From positions 1 through 24,769 of the IMG/VR virus record IMGVR_UViG_3300047480_000850: DNA of 24,769 nucleotides. One strand, 5' to 3'. This DNA is from a virus. Within the stretch, counting starts at the first letter, position 1. Every line of letters begins with the position of its first letter. The position numbers and the translations under genes were made by a program. The notes under the pieces were generated by a model. That model searched no databases and was not told where the DNA came from. It saw nothing but the letters and a program-made list of their open reading frames with translations. Below, piece by piece: positions 6,520 through 14,530 of this stretch.

Positions 6520-6771
6520 TAAAAGCTGGCACCTTCAGCAAGTAATTGCTGTCGAAAATTGTGTGAATTCGGGGAACATCTAGACCAGAAAATCCCGAGC
6601 CAAGCCTACTATTGTAGGAAGGTGTAACGACTATTCCGAGAGGAAGTACACTCAAGTGAGTGGAAGCGCACAACCCCAGAAATGGGTGATGATATAGTCT
6701 GATCTGCATGGGGACATGCAGCACTAATTCAAAGTGGAGTGAACCTGACGATTTCACTTTAACATTTTTTG
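6520..6771 (+). ncRNA. Group I intron (IA-like, no ORF) in DNA polymerase gene 43B
   Basis: A 252-nt intron. The guide GCTGGCAC (6525-6532) pairs with both exon ends: its 3' half with GTGT (P1), its 5' half with exon 2 CAGC at 6772-6775 (P10). P2 is CAGCAA/TTGCTG at 6536-6551 with a GTAA loop. A CGGG/CCCG stem joins 6570-6573 and 6594-6597. A P6 extension hairpin is at 6605-6618. P7 pairs GACTA (6629-6633) with TAGTC (6695-6699), and P9 is CTGCATG/CATGCAG at 6704-6721. The core text (CGGGGAAC, AATCCCG, GATATAGTCTGA) strongly resembles the T4 td intron. It ends in G6771, the required terminal G. No endonuclease is encoded inside. Splicing restores SANSLYG, the polymerase motif B. Confidence 0.93.
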
Positions 6772-7766
6772 CAGCAAACAGTCTCTATGGCGTTTTCTTG
6801 CAGCAAGGGTTTATGTTCTACGATCCTCGACTAGGTAAGGCTATTACGCTTTCTGGTCAGTACATCATTATGAAGGTCGGTACTCACTGCGACAAGCGGT
6901 TTAACGAATTCTTCAAAACTGACAATCTAACATACACATTCTATAGTGATACGGATAGCTGCTATTTGAATATGAAGCCAGTGGTTGATAAGTATTGGAA
7001 AGATCAACCAGACTTGAAGATTGTGGATGCGCTTGATAAATTAATGGAAACAAAACTGCGACCATTTATCAATGAAGCTACTGATGAAATCGCGCGTGTG
7101 CAAAACCATTTTGATAAGACTATTCACTTTAAACGTGAAGCAATTTCTTCATCTGGTTTCTGGTGTGCCAAGAAAAAGTATGCAATCAAAGTCTATGACA
7201 ATGAAGGTGTGCGATACCCAGATGGTGATTACAAAATCATGGGTATTGAGGTGGTTCGATCCAGTACACCACAGTTAGTGCGTGACAGATTGAAAGAAGC
7301 AGTTAAGCTGATTATTGACGGTAAGTTGCAAGAGACACGTGATTTTGCAGTGGATGTGCGCAAAGAGTTTAATACCTGCAACATTACAGATATTGCTTTC
7401 CCAGGCGGCGCAAACAATCTGGCAAAGTGGCGTGATCCAAACAGGGTTTATATCAAAGGTACCCCAATCGCTGCTAAGGCATCTCTCATGTACAACAAAC
7501 TACTGGCAGATGTCAAAGATGGTTATGAAAAGTACGATGCGATTGGTGAAGGTGACAAAATTAAGTACATCTATATTGATGAGCCTAATCCAATTAGAGA
7601 GAAAGTAATTGCGTTTGTTGATGATCTACCGGTGGAGTTTAATCTGCACAAATACGTGGATCGTGCTACGCAATATGAGAAGACATTTAAGAATCCATTG
7701 AACAACATTTTTAAAGCTGTTGGATGGGAACTTGAAGAGGCAGTAACGTTAGACGAGTTTTTTTAG
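6772..7766 (+). CDS. 43B: DNA polymerase C-terminal part (gp43B), exon 2
   Basis: Exon 2 begins CAGCAAAC; with the last base of exon 1 it reads TCA GCA AAC, giving KVSANSLYG, the dNTP-binding helix of family B polymerases. Motif C YSDTDS follows with catalytic Asp at residues 95 and 97 of spliced gp43B. Later come the thumb and a C-terminal LDEFF, resembling the short sliding-clamp-binding tail of T4 polymerase. Spliced gp43B has 366 residues; it holds palm residues that pair with D401 of gp43A, so neither chain can polymerise alone. TAG 7764-7766 is 12 bases before uvsX, and AGAAGGAAG between them serves uvsX. Confidence 0.93.
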
Positions 7767-7778
7767 AAGGAAGTAAGT

Positions 7779-8870
7779 ATGAATAAATTGATGGGTAAGT
7801 TAATTAAGACAACAAAGATTAAGGAAGTAGCGGTTCTAAGTGAATCTACTTTCTTCACAAAGAAGGATACGATTGTTACCGATATTCCCTTGATCAACAT
7901 TGCATTGGCTGGTGATATCGATGGTGGTTTGCGCCCAGGCCTACTCTCCATTGCAGGCCCAAGCCGACATTTCAAAAGCAACTATGCTTTGATTATGGCG
8001 TCGGCTTATATGAAAAAATATGATGACGCAGTGATCCTGTTCTATGATTCGGAATTCGGTTCACCGGCTAAGTATTTTGAGTCTGCTGGTATCGATCCAG
8101 ACCGTGTTGTGCATATCCCAATCACCAACATTGAAGAACTGCAATTCGACTTGATGGATAAGTTGAATCGTAAGAATGCTGATGGTATCAAGCGTGGTGA
8201 TCATGTGTTTATCTTGATTGACTCTATTGGTAACTTGGCTTCTATTCGTGAAGTTGAGAATGCACAAAACGAGAATAGCGCAACGGATATGTCACGTGCG
8301 AAAGCGTTGAAGGGTTTGTGGCGCATGGTTACTCCATTCATGACTCTGTTGGACATTCCTATGGTTGCAATTCAGCACACCTACGAAGAGCAAAAGATGT
8401 ACGGCAAGACTATCATGTCTGGTGGTCAAGGCGGCATGTTGTCTTCGGATGCTGTGTGGATTTTGGGTAAGTCTCAAGAGAAAGATGGTACTGATTTGCT
8501 TGGTTATACCTTCACGATTAACATTGAGAAGAGTCGCCACGTGAAGGAAAAATCTAAGCTGAAAGTGTTGGTCACATTCGAAGGTGGTATATCTAGGTAC
8601 ACTGGTATTCTTGATCTTGCTTTGGAGGCTGGTGAAGTAATCAAACCTAAGAACGGATGGTACCAGTTGGTCGATAAAACCACTGGTGAGATGCTTGGTA
8701 GTGCAGTGCGTGAATCGGCTACTGCCAAAGAGGAATTCCTTGGGGTTGTTCTCAAACGCGAGAGCTTCAAACAGTGGGTTCGTGACACATTCCAAGTGTC
8801 TGCTGGTCAGTTGATTGCTAGTGAAGAGACGGGTGAAGAAGAACCTTTGTTTGACGAAGCCAACGACTAA
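7779..8870 (+). CDS. uvsX: RecA-like recombinase UvsX
   Basis: 363 residues (T4 UvsX: 391). The Walker A is GPSRHFKSN (60-68), matching the unusual T4 form GPSKSFKSN; LFYDSEFG follows at 87-94, and Walker B is FILID (144-148). DNA-binding-loop and Gly-rich regions are represented by SGGQGGMLSSDA, and the polymerisation and core strands by VEKSR/IEKSRHVKEKSK. UvsX coats ssDNA, pairs homologous DNA and starts recombination-dependent replication in T4. A strong AGAAGGAAG site precedes ATG 7779; ATG 7791 is an alternative. The acidic C-terminus is shorter than in T4. A terminator follows. Confidence 0.96.
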   Translation: MNKLMGKLIKTTKIKEVAVLSESTFFTKKDTIVTDIPLINIALAGDIDGGLRPGLLSIAGPSRHFKSNYALIMASAYMKKYDDAVILFYDSEFGSPAKYFESAGIDPDRVVHIPITNIEELQFDLMDKLNRKNADGIKRGDHVFILIDSIGNLASIREVENAQNENSATDMSRAKALKGLWRMVTPFMTLLDIPMVAIQHTYEEQKMYGKTIMSGGQGGMLSSDAVWILGKSQEKDGTDLLGYTFTINIEKSRHVKEKSKLKVLVTFEGGISRYTGILDLALEAGEVIKPKNGWYQLVDKTTGEMLGSAVRESATAKEEFLGVVLKRESFKQWVRDTFQVSAGQLIASEETGEEEPLFDEAND

Positions 8871-8891
8871 CCTGCGCTTTACAAAATAGGA

Positions 8892-8921
8892 AAGGGGCTT
8901 AGAATAAACACTAAGCCCCTT
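8892..8921 (+). terminator. Hairpin terminator after uvsX
   Basis: AAGGGGCTTAG (8892-8902) pairs perfectly with CTAAGCCCCTT (8911-8921), an 11-bp GC-rich stem with an 8-base loop. The following tract (TTGTAGTTTTA) is only moderately T-rich. It would separate the 43-uvsX transcript from helicase gene 41. Confidence 0.65.
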
Positions 8922-8949
8922 GTAGTTTTATGCATAAGAAAGATAATGA

Positions 8950-10365
8950 ATGTCAGTTGAAAATTTGATTTTTTCCCAACTCCTATCTAACGAAGAATAC
9001 GCACGTAAGGTACTTCCACATTTGCGGGAAGAATATATGTCAACCAATGAAGCCAAGATTTTTCTGAAAATTTATCATCGCTTCTTTTCCAAATACAACA
9101 AACCTCCAGCAAAACAAAGCATGTTGCTGGAAATCGAAAAACTCAAAGCATCTGCTGATACGTATGATGCTATGGTGGAATTCGTAAACCACAAAGAAGA
9201 ATTTACGGAGAGTCTGCAATACTTAGTTGATATGACTGAAGAGTATTGCAAAGAACGTGCGCTCTACAATGCATTGCGTGACAGTGTGTTGATCATGGAT
9301 GGTTCAAACACCAAAGAGACGCGCACACCAGAAATGATCCCTACGCTGCTTACACAAGCCTTGGCTGTATGTTTTGATACTACAGTGGGGCATAGCTATG
9401 GTGATGATTTTGAAGAGCGCTATGAATATTATCATGACGAAGTTGCGCGTATACCAACAGGCATTCCGTACATCGATAAAATCACACGTGGTGGGTTCCC
9501 TCGTAAGACCCTTAACGTGTTGCTTGCGCCACCTCACGGCGGTAAATCTTTCGCCATGGTTAACGTTGGTGCAGGTGCATTGAAGCAAGGTCAAAACGTT
9601 CTATATATCACTATGGAAATGGCTGAGATGGAAATCGGTAAACGCTTTGACGTTAACCTGTTGGATGTTGATTTTGACATGCTTGAGGAAATTCCAAAGG
9701 ACATTTATCTCAAGAAAATGGCGAAACTAAAAACCTCGTCAAACGGCAAACTTGTGATTAAAGAATATGGTACTGGTATGGCTAGTGCTGCTAACTTCCG
9801 TCAGTTGCTTTCTGAGTTGAAAACCAAACAGAATTTCACGCCAGATTTGATCATCATTGATTACATGAACATCTGTGCGTCTGAGTTTTACAAAGCTGGT
9901 AGCAACCACAATTCTTACACAGTGGTGGGGTCTGTCGGTAAAGAACTTCGTGCGCTTGCAAAGGATGCAAATGCTGCTATTCTTACTGCTACACAGACAA
10001 ATCGTTCTGGGGTCGAATCGAGTGAACTGGATATGACTGCAGTTTCTGACTCTGCATCCACAAGCATGATTGCTGACTTTTTGCTTGGTGTGATTAACAC
10101 TGGTGAACTGCGTGAATTGAACCAAATTATGTTTGTTCAGATTAAGAATCGATACGATGGTATTAGCAGCTATGTGAAACACATCATGGGCACGATGTAC
10201 AGCAAAATGCAGATGTTTGACCTTGATGAGAATGTTGAAAAGTTTGCACCAAAAAAGCGCGACAAGTTAAATAGTAAAAAGCCAGACTCTGCACCTGTAG
10301 ATATGTCACATACTATTAAACCAACAACAGCGTCGTTTGACGACTTTAAATTCGAAGATGAGTAA
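8950..10365 (+). CDS. 41: Replicative DNA helicase (gp41, DnaB-like)
   Basis: 471 residues, matching T4 gp41 (475). An N-terminal helical domain precedes the RecA-like ATPase: Walker A APPHGGKS (193-200), the Glu-bearing strand TMEMAEMEIGKR (221-232), Walker B LIIIDYMNI (300-308), and the ATQTNR sensor near 345. DnaB-type hexamers move 5' to 3' on the lagging strand; in T4 gp41 works with primase gp61 and loader gp59, neither of which is in this window. The C-terminal tail is long and charged. The stop overlaps the start of the downstream coiled-coil protein by eight bases, although that protein looks structural. Confidence 0.95.
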   Translation: MSVENLIFSQLLSNEEYARKVLPHLREEYMSTNEAKIFLKIYHRFFSKYNKPPAKQSMLLEIEKLKASADTYDAMVEFVNHKEEFTESLQYLVDMTEEYCKERALYNALRDSVLIMDGSNTKETRTPEMIPTLLTQALAVCFDTTVGHSYGDDFEERYEYYHDEVARIPTGIPYIDKITRGGFPRKTLNVLLAPPHGGKSFAMVNVGAGALKQGQNVLYITMEMAEMEIGKRFDVNLLDVDFDMLEEIPKDIYLKKMAKLKTSSNGKLVIKEYGTGMASAANFRQLLSELKTKQNFTPDLIIIDYMNICASEFYKAGSNHNSYTVVGSVGKELRALAKDANAAILTATQTNRSGVESSELDMTAVSDSASTSMIADFLLGVINTGELRELNQIMFVQIKNRYDGISSYVKHIMGTMYSKMQMFDLDENVEKFAPKKRDKLNSKKPDSAPVDMSHTIKPTTASFDDFKFEDE

Positions 10366-11098
10366 TCTAAATTCCTTTGCAGAACTAATGAAAAAAGCGG
10401 CTGAAGAAAAAGCCGCTCGGATTGCCGCTGAAGCCGCTCGTAAAGAGAAGGAAGTGGCACCATTACTTTCTGAATTATTCAAAACAGTAAAGACTGCAAA
10501 GGAAGTTGCTAACAAAGAAGTTGTTGAAAAGCATGAAAAAGTCGTAGAGCTAGTCAAGACACTTGAAACAAAGGTCGAGGAAGCCACGAGAACCGCGCAG
10601 GAAGCGATTTCTGACGCAGTTGATAGCGAAGTACCACAACCCGAAGAAAACGCTGTAATGCGCGTTATAAAGCAACTTCAAAAAGACTTTGCTTCTTTGA
10701 AACAGAGCGTGGAGGTGATTCGACAGACTGGAAGTAGCACAACTTCATTTGGTGGAGGTGGTTCGGGTGAAGTTCAAATCACGCGCATGGATGACGTTGA
10801 ACGGGTGACTCCTAAAACTGGTGATACGCTAGTGTGGGATGAGTCATTAAATAAATTCGTTTACAAACCAATAAATACATCAGAAGAAGATATGCCATAC
10901 GCAAAACGAGTTGACTTTGTTTCAGAGAGTTTGATATATAAGGGCGAGGCGCAAGTTGGATCGCGTGAAGATGATCCTGTTTGGCGTTTGCATCGATTAG
11001 TTTTATCAGTGGATGGTGATTTGGTGGAGACTTGGGCAACAGGTGATGCATCTTTTTCTTACTCTTGGACAGACCGAGCAACTTATCCTTATCAATAA
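10358..11098 (+). CDS. Coiled-coil virion/fibre protein
   Basis: 246 residues from ATG 10358, which overlaps the helicase end. Residues 1-135 are Ala/Glu/Lys-rich and strongly helical with heptad-like spacing, so a trimeric or dimeric coiled coil is likely. A GGGGSG linker follows near 143, then a block reading MDDVERVTPKTGDTLVWDE and NKFVYKP, the short domain common in phage fibre and structural proteins. The rest is beta-rich, with an SESLIYKGEAQVGS strand and a Trp/Tyr-rich end. It opens the virion-protein block. Probably a fibre or whisker component; the exact role is unknown. Expression from the helicase message would couple early and late functions unless an internal promoter is used. 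Confidence 0.65.
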   Translation: MSNLNSFAELMKKAAEEKAARIAAEAARKEKEVAPLLSELFKTVKTAKEVANKEVVEKHEKVVELVKTLETKVEEATRTAQEAISDAVDSEVPQPEENAVMRVIKQLQKDFASLKQSVEVIRQTGSSTTSFGGGGSGEVQITRMDDVERVTPKTGDTLVWDESLNKFVYKPINTSEEDMPYAKRVDFVSESLIYKGEAQVGSREDDPVWRLHRLVLSVDGDLVETWATGDASFSYSWTDRATYPYQ

Positions 11099-11101
11099 AA
11101 A

Positions 11102-12310
11102 ATGTCAGATAATATCCAATTACCCAACACAACAACGGCTGTTGCGACAGACGAAGTTAACGGCGCACATCTACAAAAAGTCAAATTGACTCTGGGTGGT
11201 GATGGTGATGATGGTGGTACCGTCAGTAACTTTAACCCAATGCCGGTCAAACTGGATGCTGCGAGTTTGGCTGCGCTTGAAAACATTCAAGTCACTGTAG
11301 AGAATCCTACTAATGCGGGATTGACCGATACTCAGCTTCGTGCATCCCCTTTGAATGTTACTGTATCAAACCTTACAGCAACAGGCCTTACTAATACAGA
11401 ACTTCGCGCTTCGCCATTAACTGTTACCGTATCAAATCCAGCCCCTAATGGGTTGACTGATACACAGCTTCGCGCAAGTGCTGTGCCTGTTTCTATCGGA
11501 TCACAGCCACTACCAACAGGCGCTTCAACTGAGGCAACACTTGCTGCTTTGAAAGGTGTTATTGATGGTTTGAAAGCCACTGTTGATGCTTTAAATGCGA
11601 AGGTCACTGCTGTTAATACTTCAAGTATTGCAGGTGAAGTTAGTCTCTCAGCACCAACTCTTTCCGCACTCGAAAACACTACAGTAACAGTTTCAAATCC
11701 AACTGCACAAGGTCTTACGGATACTCAACTTAGAGCGAGTGCGGTTCCTATTTCGTTAGCATCTCAGCCACTGCCTAACGGCGCATCCACAGAGACAACA
11801 CTGGCTGCATTAAAGACTGCTATCGATAACTTGAATGCGAAGGTTACTGCTGTTAACACTGGTGCAGTCACACTTACAAATCCAACTGCACAAGGTCTTA
11901 CTGATACCCAACTTAGAGCAACACCATTGACTGTTTCGGTGGACAATCAAACAGCCCTTACCAACACGCAATTGCGCTCTGCTGAATTGGGAGTTGCTGA
12001 TATCTCTATGCAGTTTCTTACCCAAGAAATTAAAGGTGTTAATGAAACAATCAAAGACATGTTGGATAGCATACTTTATGTCACCCATTCCATGCTTGAA
12101 AAGATGGCGCGTCTTGATAGATTTGACAGAATGACAGTGCAAGTTTCTGATAACTCAGGCAACGAATTAAACTCTGCGTATTACGGTGTTGCAACGAACC
12201 TTGTAGGTGAGTCAACTACTGGTCGCTCGTTTTCACGTATGAATGAACCATGGAATTTTTCTAATGCAGGTTCTGCACACATTTACAACCAACTGACAAT
12301 TACAAACTGA
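11102..12310 (+). CDS. Repeat-containing virion fibre protein
   Basis: 402 residues. The middle consists of six copies of a unit ending in G-LT-T-LR (Leu-Arg at 79, 101, 123, 210, 271 and 291), followed by short beta strands such as VTVSN. Two longer helical inserts (ASTE-TLAALK...LNAKVTAVNT) at about 141-172 and 228-252 are near duplicates. The C-terminal 100 residues, with ITQEIKG-like helices and MLEKMARLDRFDRM, look like an assembly or attachment domain. Such LR repeats are common in phage tail-fibre or capsid-decoration proteins; exact location in the virion unknown. ATG 11102 comes three bases after the preceding stop without a clear ribosome-binding site. Confidence 0.65.
   Translation: MSDNIQLPNTTTAVATDEVNGAHLQKVKLTLGGDGDDGGTVSNFNPMPVKLDAASLAALENIQVTVENPTNAGLTDTQLRASPLNVTVSNLTATGLTNTELRASPLTVTVSNPAPNGLTDTQLRASAVPVSIGSQPLPTGASTEATLAALKGVIDGLKATVDALNAKVTAVNTSSIAGEVSLSAPTLSALENTTVTVSNPTAQGLTDTQLRASAVPISLASQPLPNGASTETTLAALKTAIDNLNAKVTAVNTGAVTLTNPTAQGLTDTQLRATPLTVSVDNQTALTNTQLRSAELGVADISMQFLTQEIKGVNETIKDMLDSILYVTHSMLEKMARLDRFDRMTVQVSDNSGNELNSAYYGVATNLVGESTTGRSFSRMNEPWNFSNAGSAHIYNQLTITN
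11694..11919 (+). repeat. Near-identical DNA repeat, 183-base period
   Basis: Bases 11694-11736 and 11877-11919 match in all but two of 43 positions and encode NPTAQGLTDTQLRA in the fibre protein. The segment between them also resembles 11520-11620. These are coding repeats, and their DNA-level similarity would allow copy-number change by recombination. Confidence 0.7.
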
Positions 12311-12311
12311 T

Positions 12312-14009
12312 ATGACAATCACTAATAACCTAAGAAAACTAGTTCATCGCAAGGCATGGGAATTTGCTAGTCCCATGTTTGCAAACACCGCTAACGGTGC
12401 ATTTGTTGACACAATCAAAGACCCAGATCATCCGTTTTATAACATGGTGTTTTTTGTCAACGGTGCATCTGGTGTGTATATGTATGACACGAATGAGGAT
12501 GCTTGGATTCAACTTCCTAACTCGGGTATTGCAGGCGCTTTTAACTCTGGCTCATGTGGCGATATGCTTGAAATTGGATCACTGGGTGGAGTTACTGTAC
12601 AGAATGCGACTGCAGGTACTACGACAACTATTACGACAAATAGAAACATTGTTCGCTCTATTGCAGGTGCAAAAATTCGCGTGATCGCTGGTGCTGGTAT
12701 GGGTTATGAGGGTGTAGTTTCTTCAAACACACTAGGCGCAAGTTCTGTATTGACAGTATCACCTGCGTCAACAATTGCTTTTAATAGCACTACAATGTAT
12801 GAAGTTTACTCAGGCTCTTTGTTATTTTTCAACGCAGGTACATCTAGTGTTGGCTTGAGTCTTTATGACATCGCAACTAACTTCTGGATAAGTAAATCAG
12901 TAGTTGGTTTACCCACCTCGTTTGCATCTGACGGACAGTTAGTTTCTACAACTAATATGCCTGAAGAAATTTTAACTGGTAACGCAACATCGGCTACTGC
13001 AACCACACTTGTCACTAATAAAAACTTAGTGCTTAACCAAGTTGCAAACTATGCTGTGCGTATTGTTACTGGTACAGGTGCTGGTCAATCTAGAACTATT
13101 ATTTCCTCGTCTGTTGGGCCAAACACTACATTTACAACATCATCTGCAACCACTGCGCTCACAGCTATGACTCGTGCAGCTACTGGTGTTGTGATAGCAA
13201 CTGTTGCATCTAGTGCGGCGCTGAATATGATCCCTGGCCGTGGATTCACCATTACAGGTGCATCTGATGCTACGTTTAACGGTGTTTATGTAATTACTGC
13301 TATTTCTAATGGATTAATCACATTGCAAGGCACTAATACCACTGTGCAGGCAACGGCACAGACAGGCACTGGTCAAGACACATGGATTGTAAACCCTGAT
13401 GCGACTTCCTTGTTTGTTGTAGAGGGTGATTACAACACCGTATTTTTAGGCGGTAACGCTTCAGTAGCTTTGTATCGTTATAACCTAGGCTCTAACTTAT
13501 GGGTGACGGTTACCCCAACTGCTGCACGTTCTGGTAACCCAGGTGGTGGGTTCACAATGGATGTTGTGAATAGTGTTCCTAGTTGGGGTGAAGGTACAAA
13601 CTCTACTCCACACTTTCAAGGCAGTATTCTTGTAAAACAAAACGGTCGTTATATCTATTCTCTTCGTGGGGGCGGTTCCAACGTATTAGACTTTTACGAT
13701 ATTGCTACAAACACATGGTTGTCTAACGCAGCATATGGTAATCAGTTTGAAACGTTTAACTCGGGCTCTCATTCTTGGGAAGATGACGGTGTTATCTATA
13801 TACAGAAAGAAGGTACAGGTCGTGTTTTTCAATTTGATATCGATAAACATGTGTTATTGCCGTTTGCCGTGATTGTTTATCCAAACTCATCAACCGTGAC
13901 TGGTGACAAAATGTTTACGAAGAAGTTTATTGATGGTGTAGGTAATGTTAATTTCTTTTATAGTATGTTTCACTCACGTGCCGAACTTTGTAGAACATTG
14001 ATTATCTAA
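12312..14009 (+). CDS. Kelch-like beta-propeller virion protein
   Basis: 565 residues. Four units resemble Kelch repeats, with hydrophobic-Y-D-x(5)-W cores: MYDTNEDAW (57-65), LYDIATNFW (184-192), YRYNLGSNLW (388-397) and FYDIATNTW (461-469), plus a weaker FDIDKHVLLPF late. Between them are inserted Ser/Thr-rich beta modules, including a duplicated TTxITTNRNI/TTLVTNKNLV pair and a GVVIATVASS...TLQGTN Ig-like module (288-340). A propeller with receptor- or glycan-binding surface is inferred. It starts two bases after the preceding stop, with no clear ribosome-binding site. Role: exposed fibre or baseplate protein, most likely. Confidence 0.65.
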   Translation: MTITNNLRKLVHRKAWEFASPMFANTANGAFVDTIKDPDHPFYNMVFFVNGASGVYMYDTNEDAWIQLPNSGIAGAFNSGSCGDMLEIGSLGGVTVQNATAGTTTTITTNRNIVRSIAGAKIRVIAGAGMGYEGVVSSNTLGASSVLTVSPASTIAFNSTTMYEVYSGSLLFFNAGTSSVGLSLYDIATNFWISKSVVGLPTSFASDGQLVSTTNMPEEILTGNATSATATTLVTNKNLVLNQVANYAVRIVTGTGAGQSRTIISSSVGPNTTFTTSSATTALTAMTRAATGVVIATVASSAALNMIPGRGFTITGASDATFNGVYVITAISNGLITLQGTNTTVQATAQTGTGQDTWIVNPDATSLFVVEGDYNTVFLGGNASVALYRYNLGSNLWVTVTPTAARSGNPGGGFTMDVVNSVPSWGEGTNSTPHFQGSILVKQNGRYIYSLRGGGSNVLDFYDIATNTWLSNAAYGNQFETFNSGSHSWEDDGVIYIQKEGTGRVFQFDIDKHVLLPFAVIVYPNSSTVTGDKMFTKKFIDGVGNVNFFYSMFHSRAELCRTLII

Positions 14010-14011
14010 TC

Positions 14012-14221
14012 ATGTTAATCAGCCTGTTATATGGCTTTTTTGTATCGAAAGCAAAAGATGCAAAACAGAAACTCATGTACAAGTTTTCACGAGTTTCTGT
14101 TGCATTCAAAGACCCACAAATAAAACTAAATAAGAAATACAGCAATGTAAAAGTTGACATGCTGTTGACGAAAACAAAGGTTGTGTCAAAATACACCTAC
14201 ATGAAAGTTGAAATTGATTAA
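14012..14221 (+). CDS. Hypothetical small protein, 69 aa
   Basis: A very basic protein with a hydrophobic N-terminus (MLISLLYGFFVSKAK) that could be a short membrane segment or signal-like stretch, followed by Lys-rich beta-type sequence. No family recognised. ATG 14012 is two bases after the preceding stop. An imperfect inverted repeat (14059-14104) lies inside it. Position within an uninterrupted run of structural genes argues for coding; function unknown. Confidence 0.5.
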   Translation: MLISLLYGFFVSKAKDAKQKLMYKFSRVSVAFKDPQIKLNKKYSNVKVDMLLTKTKVVSKYTYMKVEID

Positions 14222-14498
14222 CGCATTCGAACCAAAATTAGTCGGCAACACAATTAGCATGACTACTAAGTTTTACGATGGTAATAACATTGAAGTTATT
14301 CCAGATTCTGTAACTCTAAAGTACAAAAAGCCTGACTCGTCAATTACTACGGTATCAATCACCCGCATTGATAATAAATACTCTTCTAACGTTTTATTGG
14401 ATGTTGCGGGTATGTGGTATTTTCGATGGGAAAGTACCGGTAACTACGCTTCTGCCGAAGAGTTTAGTGTTAACGTTCACAGTTCGCTATTAAGTTAA
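14208..14498 (+). CDS. Small Ig-like virion protein (BppU-N-like)
   Basis: About 96 residues forming a single beta-sandwich: ISMTTKFYDGN near 17, VTLKYKKPDSS near 35, a YSSNVLL strand, and the diagnostic AGMWYFRWESTGNY near 68 followed by EEFSVNV. This pattern is shared with N-terminal domains of some phage baseplate upper proteins and many short tail-associated proteins. No ATG fits; TTG 14208 or TTG 14214 must start it, overlapping the previous gene by 14 or 8 bases, so the exact start is uncertain. It ends 32 bases before the next gene. Confidence 0.6.
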   Translation: MKLINAFEPKLVGNTISMTTKFYDGNNIEVIPDSVTLKYKKPDSSITTVSITRIDNKYSSNVLLDVAGMWYFRWESTGNYASAEEFSVNVHSSLLS

Positions 14499-14530
14499 AT
14501 ATACCCAAACAAACACATAGAAAGTAAATT

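Noticed and set aside
6500-6757. 85-residue minus-strand reading frame across the intron
   Set aside because: It is antisense to structured intron RNA, has no ribosome-binding site and no recognisable protein features.
5195-6771. Intein or assembly error as the cause of the broken polymerase
   Set aside because: The endonuclease is on the opposite strand, so an intein is impossible. The intron has a complete guide, P2, P7 and P9, and the 43B start has its own ribosome-binding site, so error is unlikely.
6708-6771. Polymerase second half starting at ATG 6708 (MGTCSTNSKW...)
   Set aside because: These codons lie in the intron P9 region and have no similarity to polymerase; exon 1 at 6414-6519 supplies the true upstream residues.
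8292-8795. 167-residue minus-strand frame within uvsX
   Set aside because: Shadow of a well-recognised recombinase gene; composition is that of antisense coding DNA.
8920-8948. Sigma-70 promoter for gene 41 (TTGTAG-N17-GATAAT)
   Set aside because: Transcription would start inside the gene, and the -35 matches only three of six bases.
9739-10182. 147-residue minus-strand frame within helicase gene 41
   Set aside because: Fully antisense to the conserved helicase ATPase region, with Cys/His-rich sequence typical of shadow frames.
10870-10879. Late-promoter-like AATAAATACA before the LR-repeat fibre gene
   Set aside because: Within coding sequence, more than 200 bases from the next start, with a mismatch; too weak to call.
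14373-14382. Late promoter AATAAATACT on the plus strand before the 572-aa gene
   Set aside because: The match to the endonuclease promoters is exact, but it lies inside a coding frame about 150 bases upstream and the extension TCTTC departs from the late consensus; kept only as a possibility.
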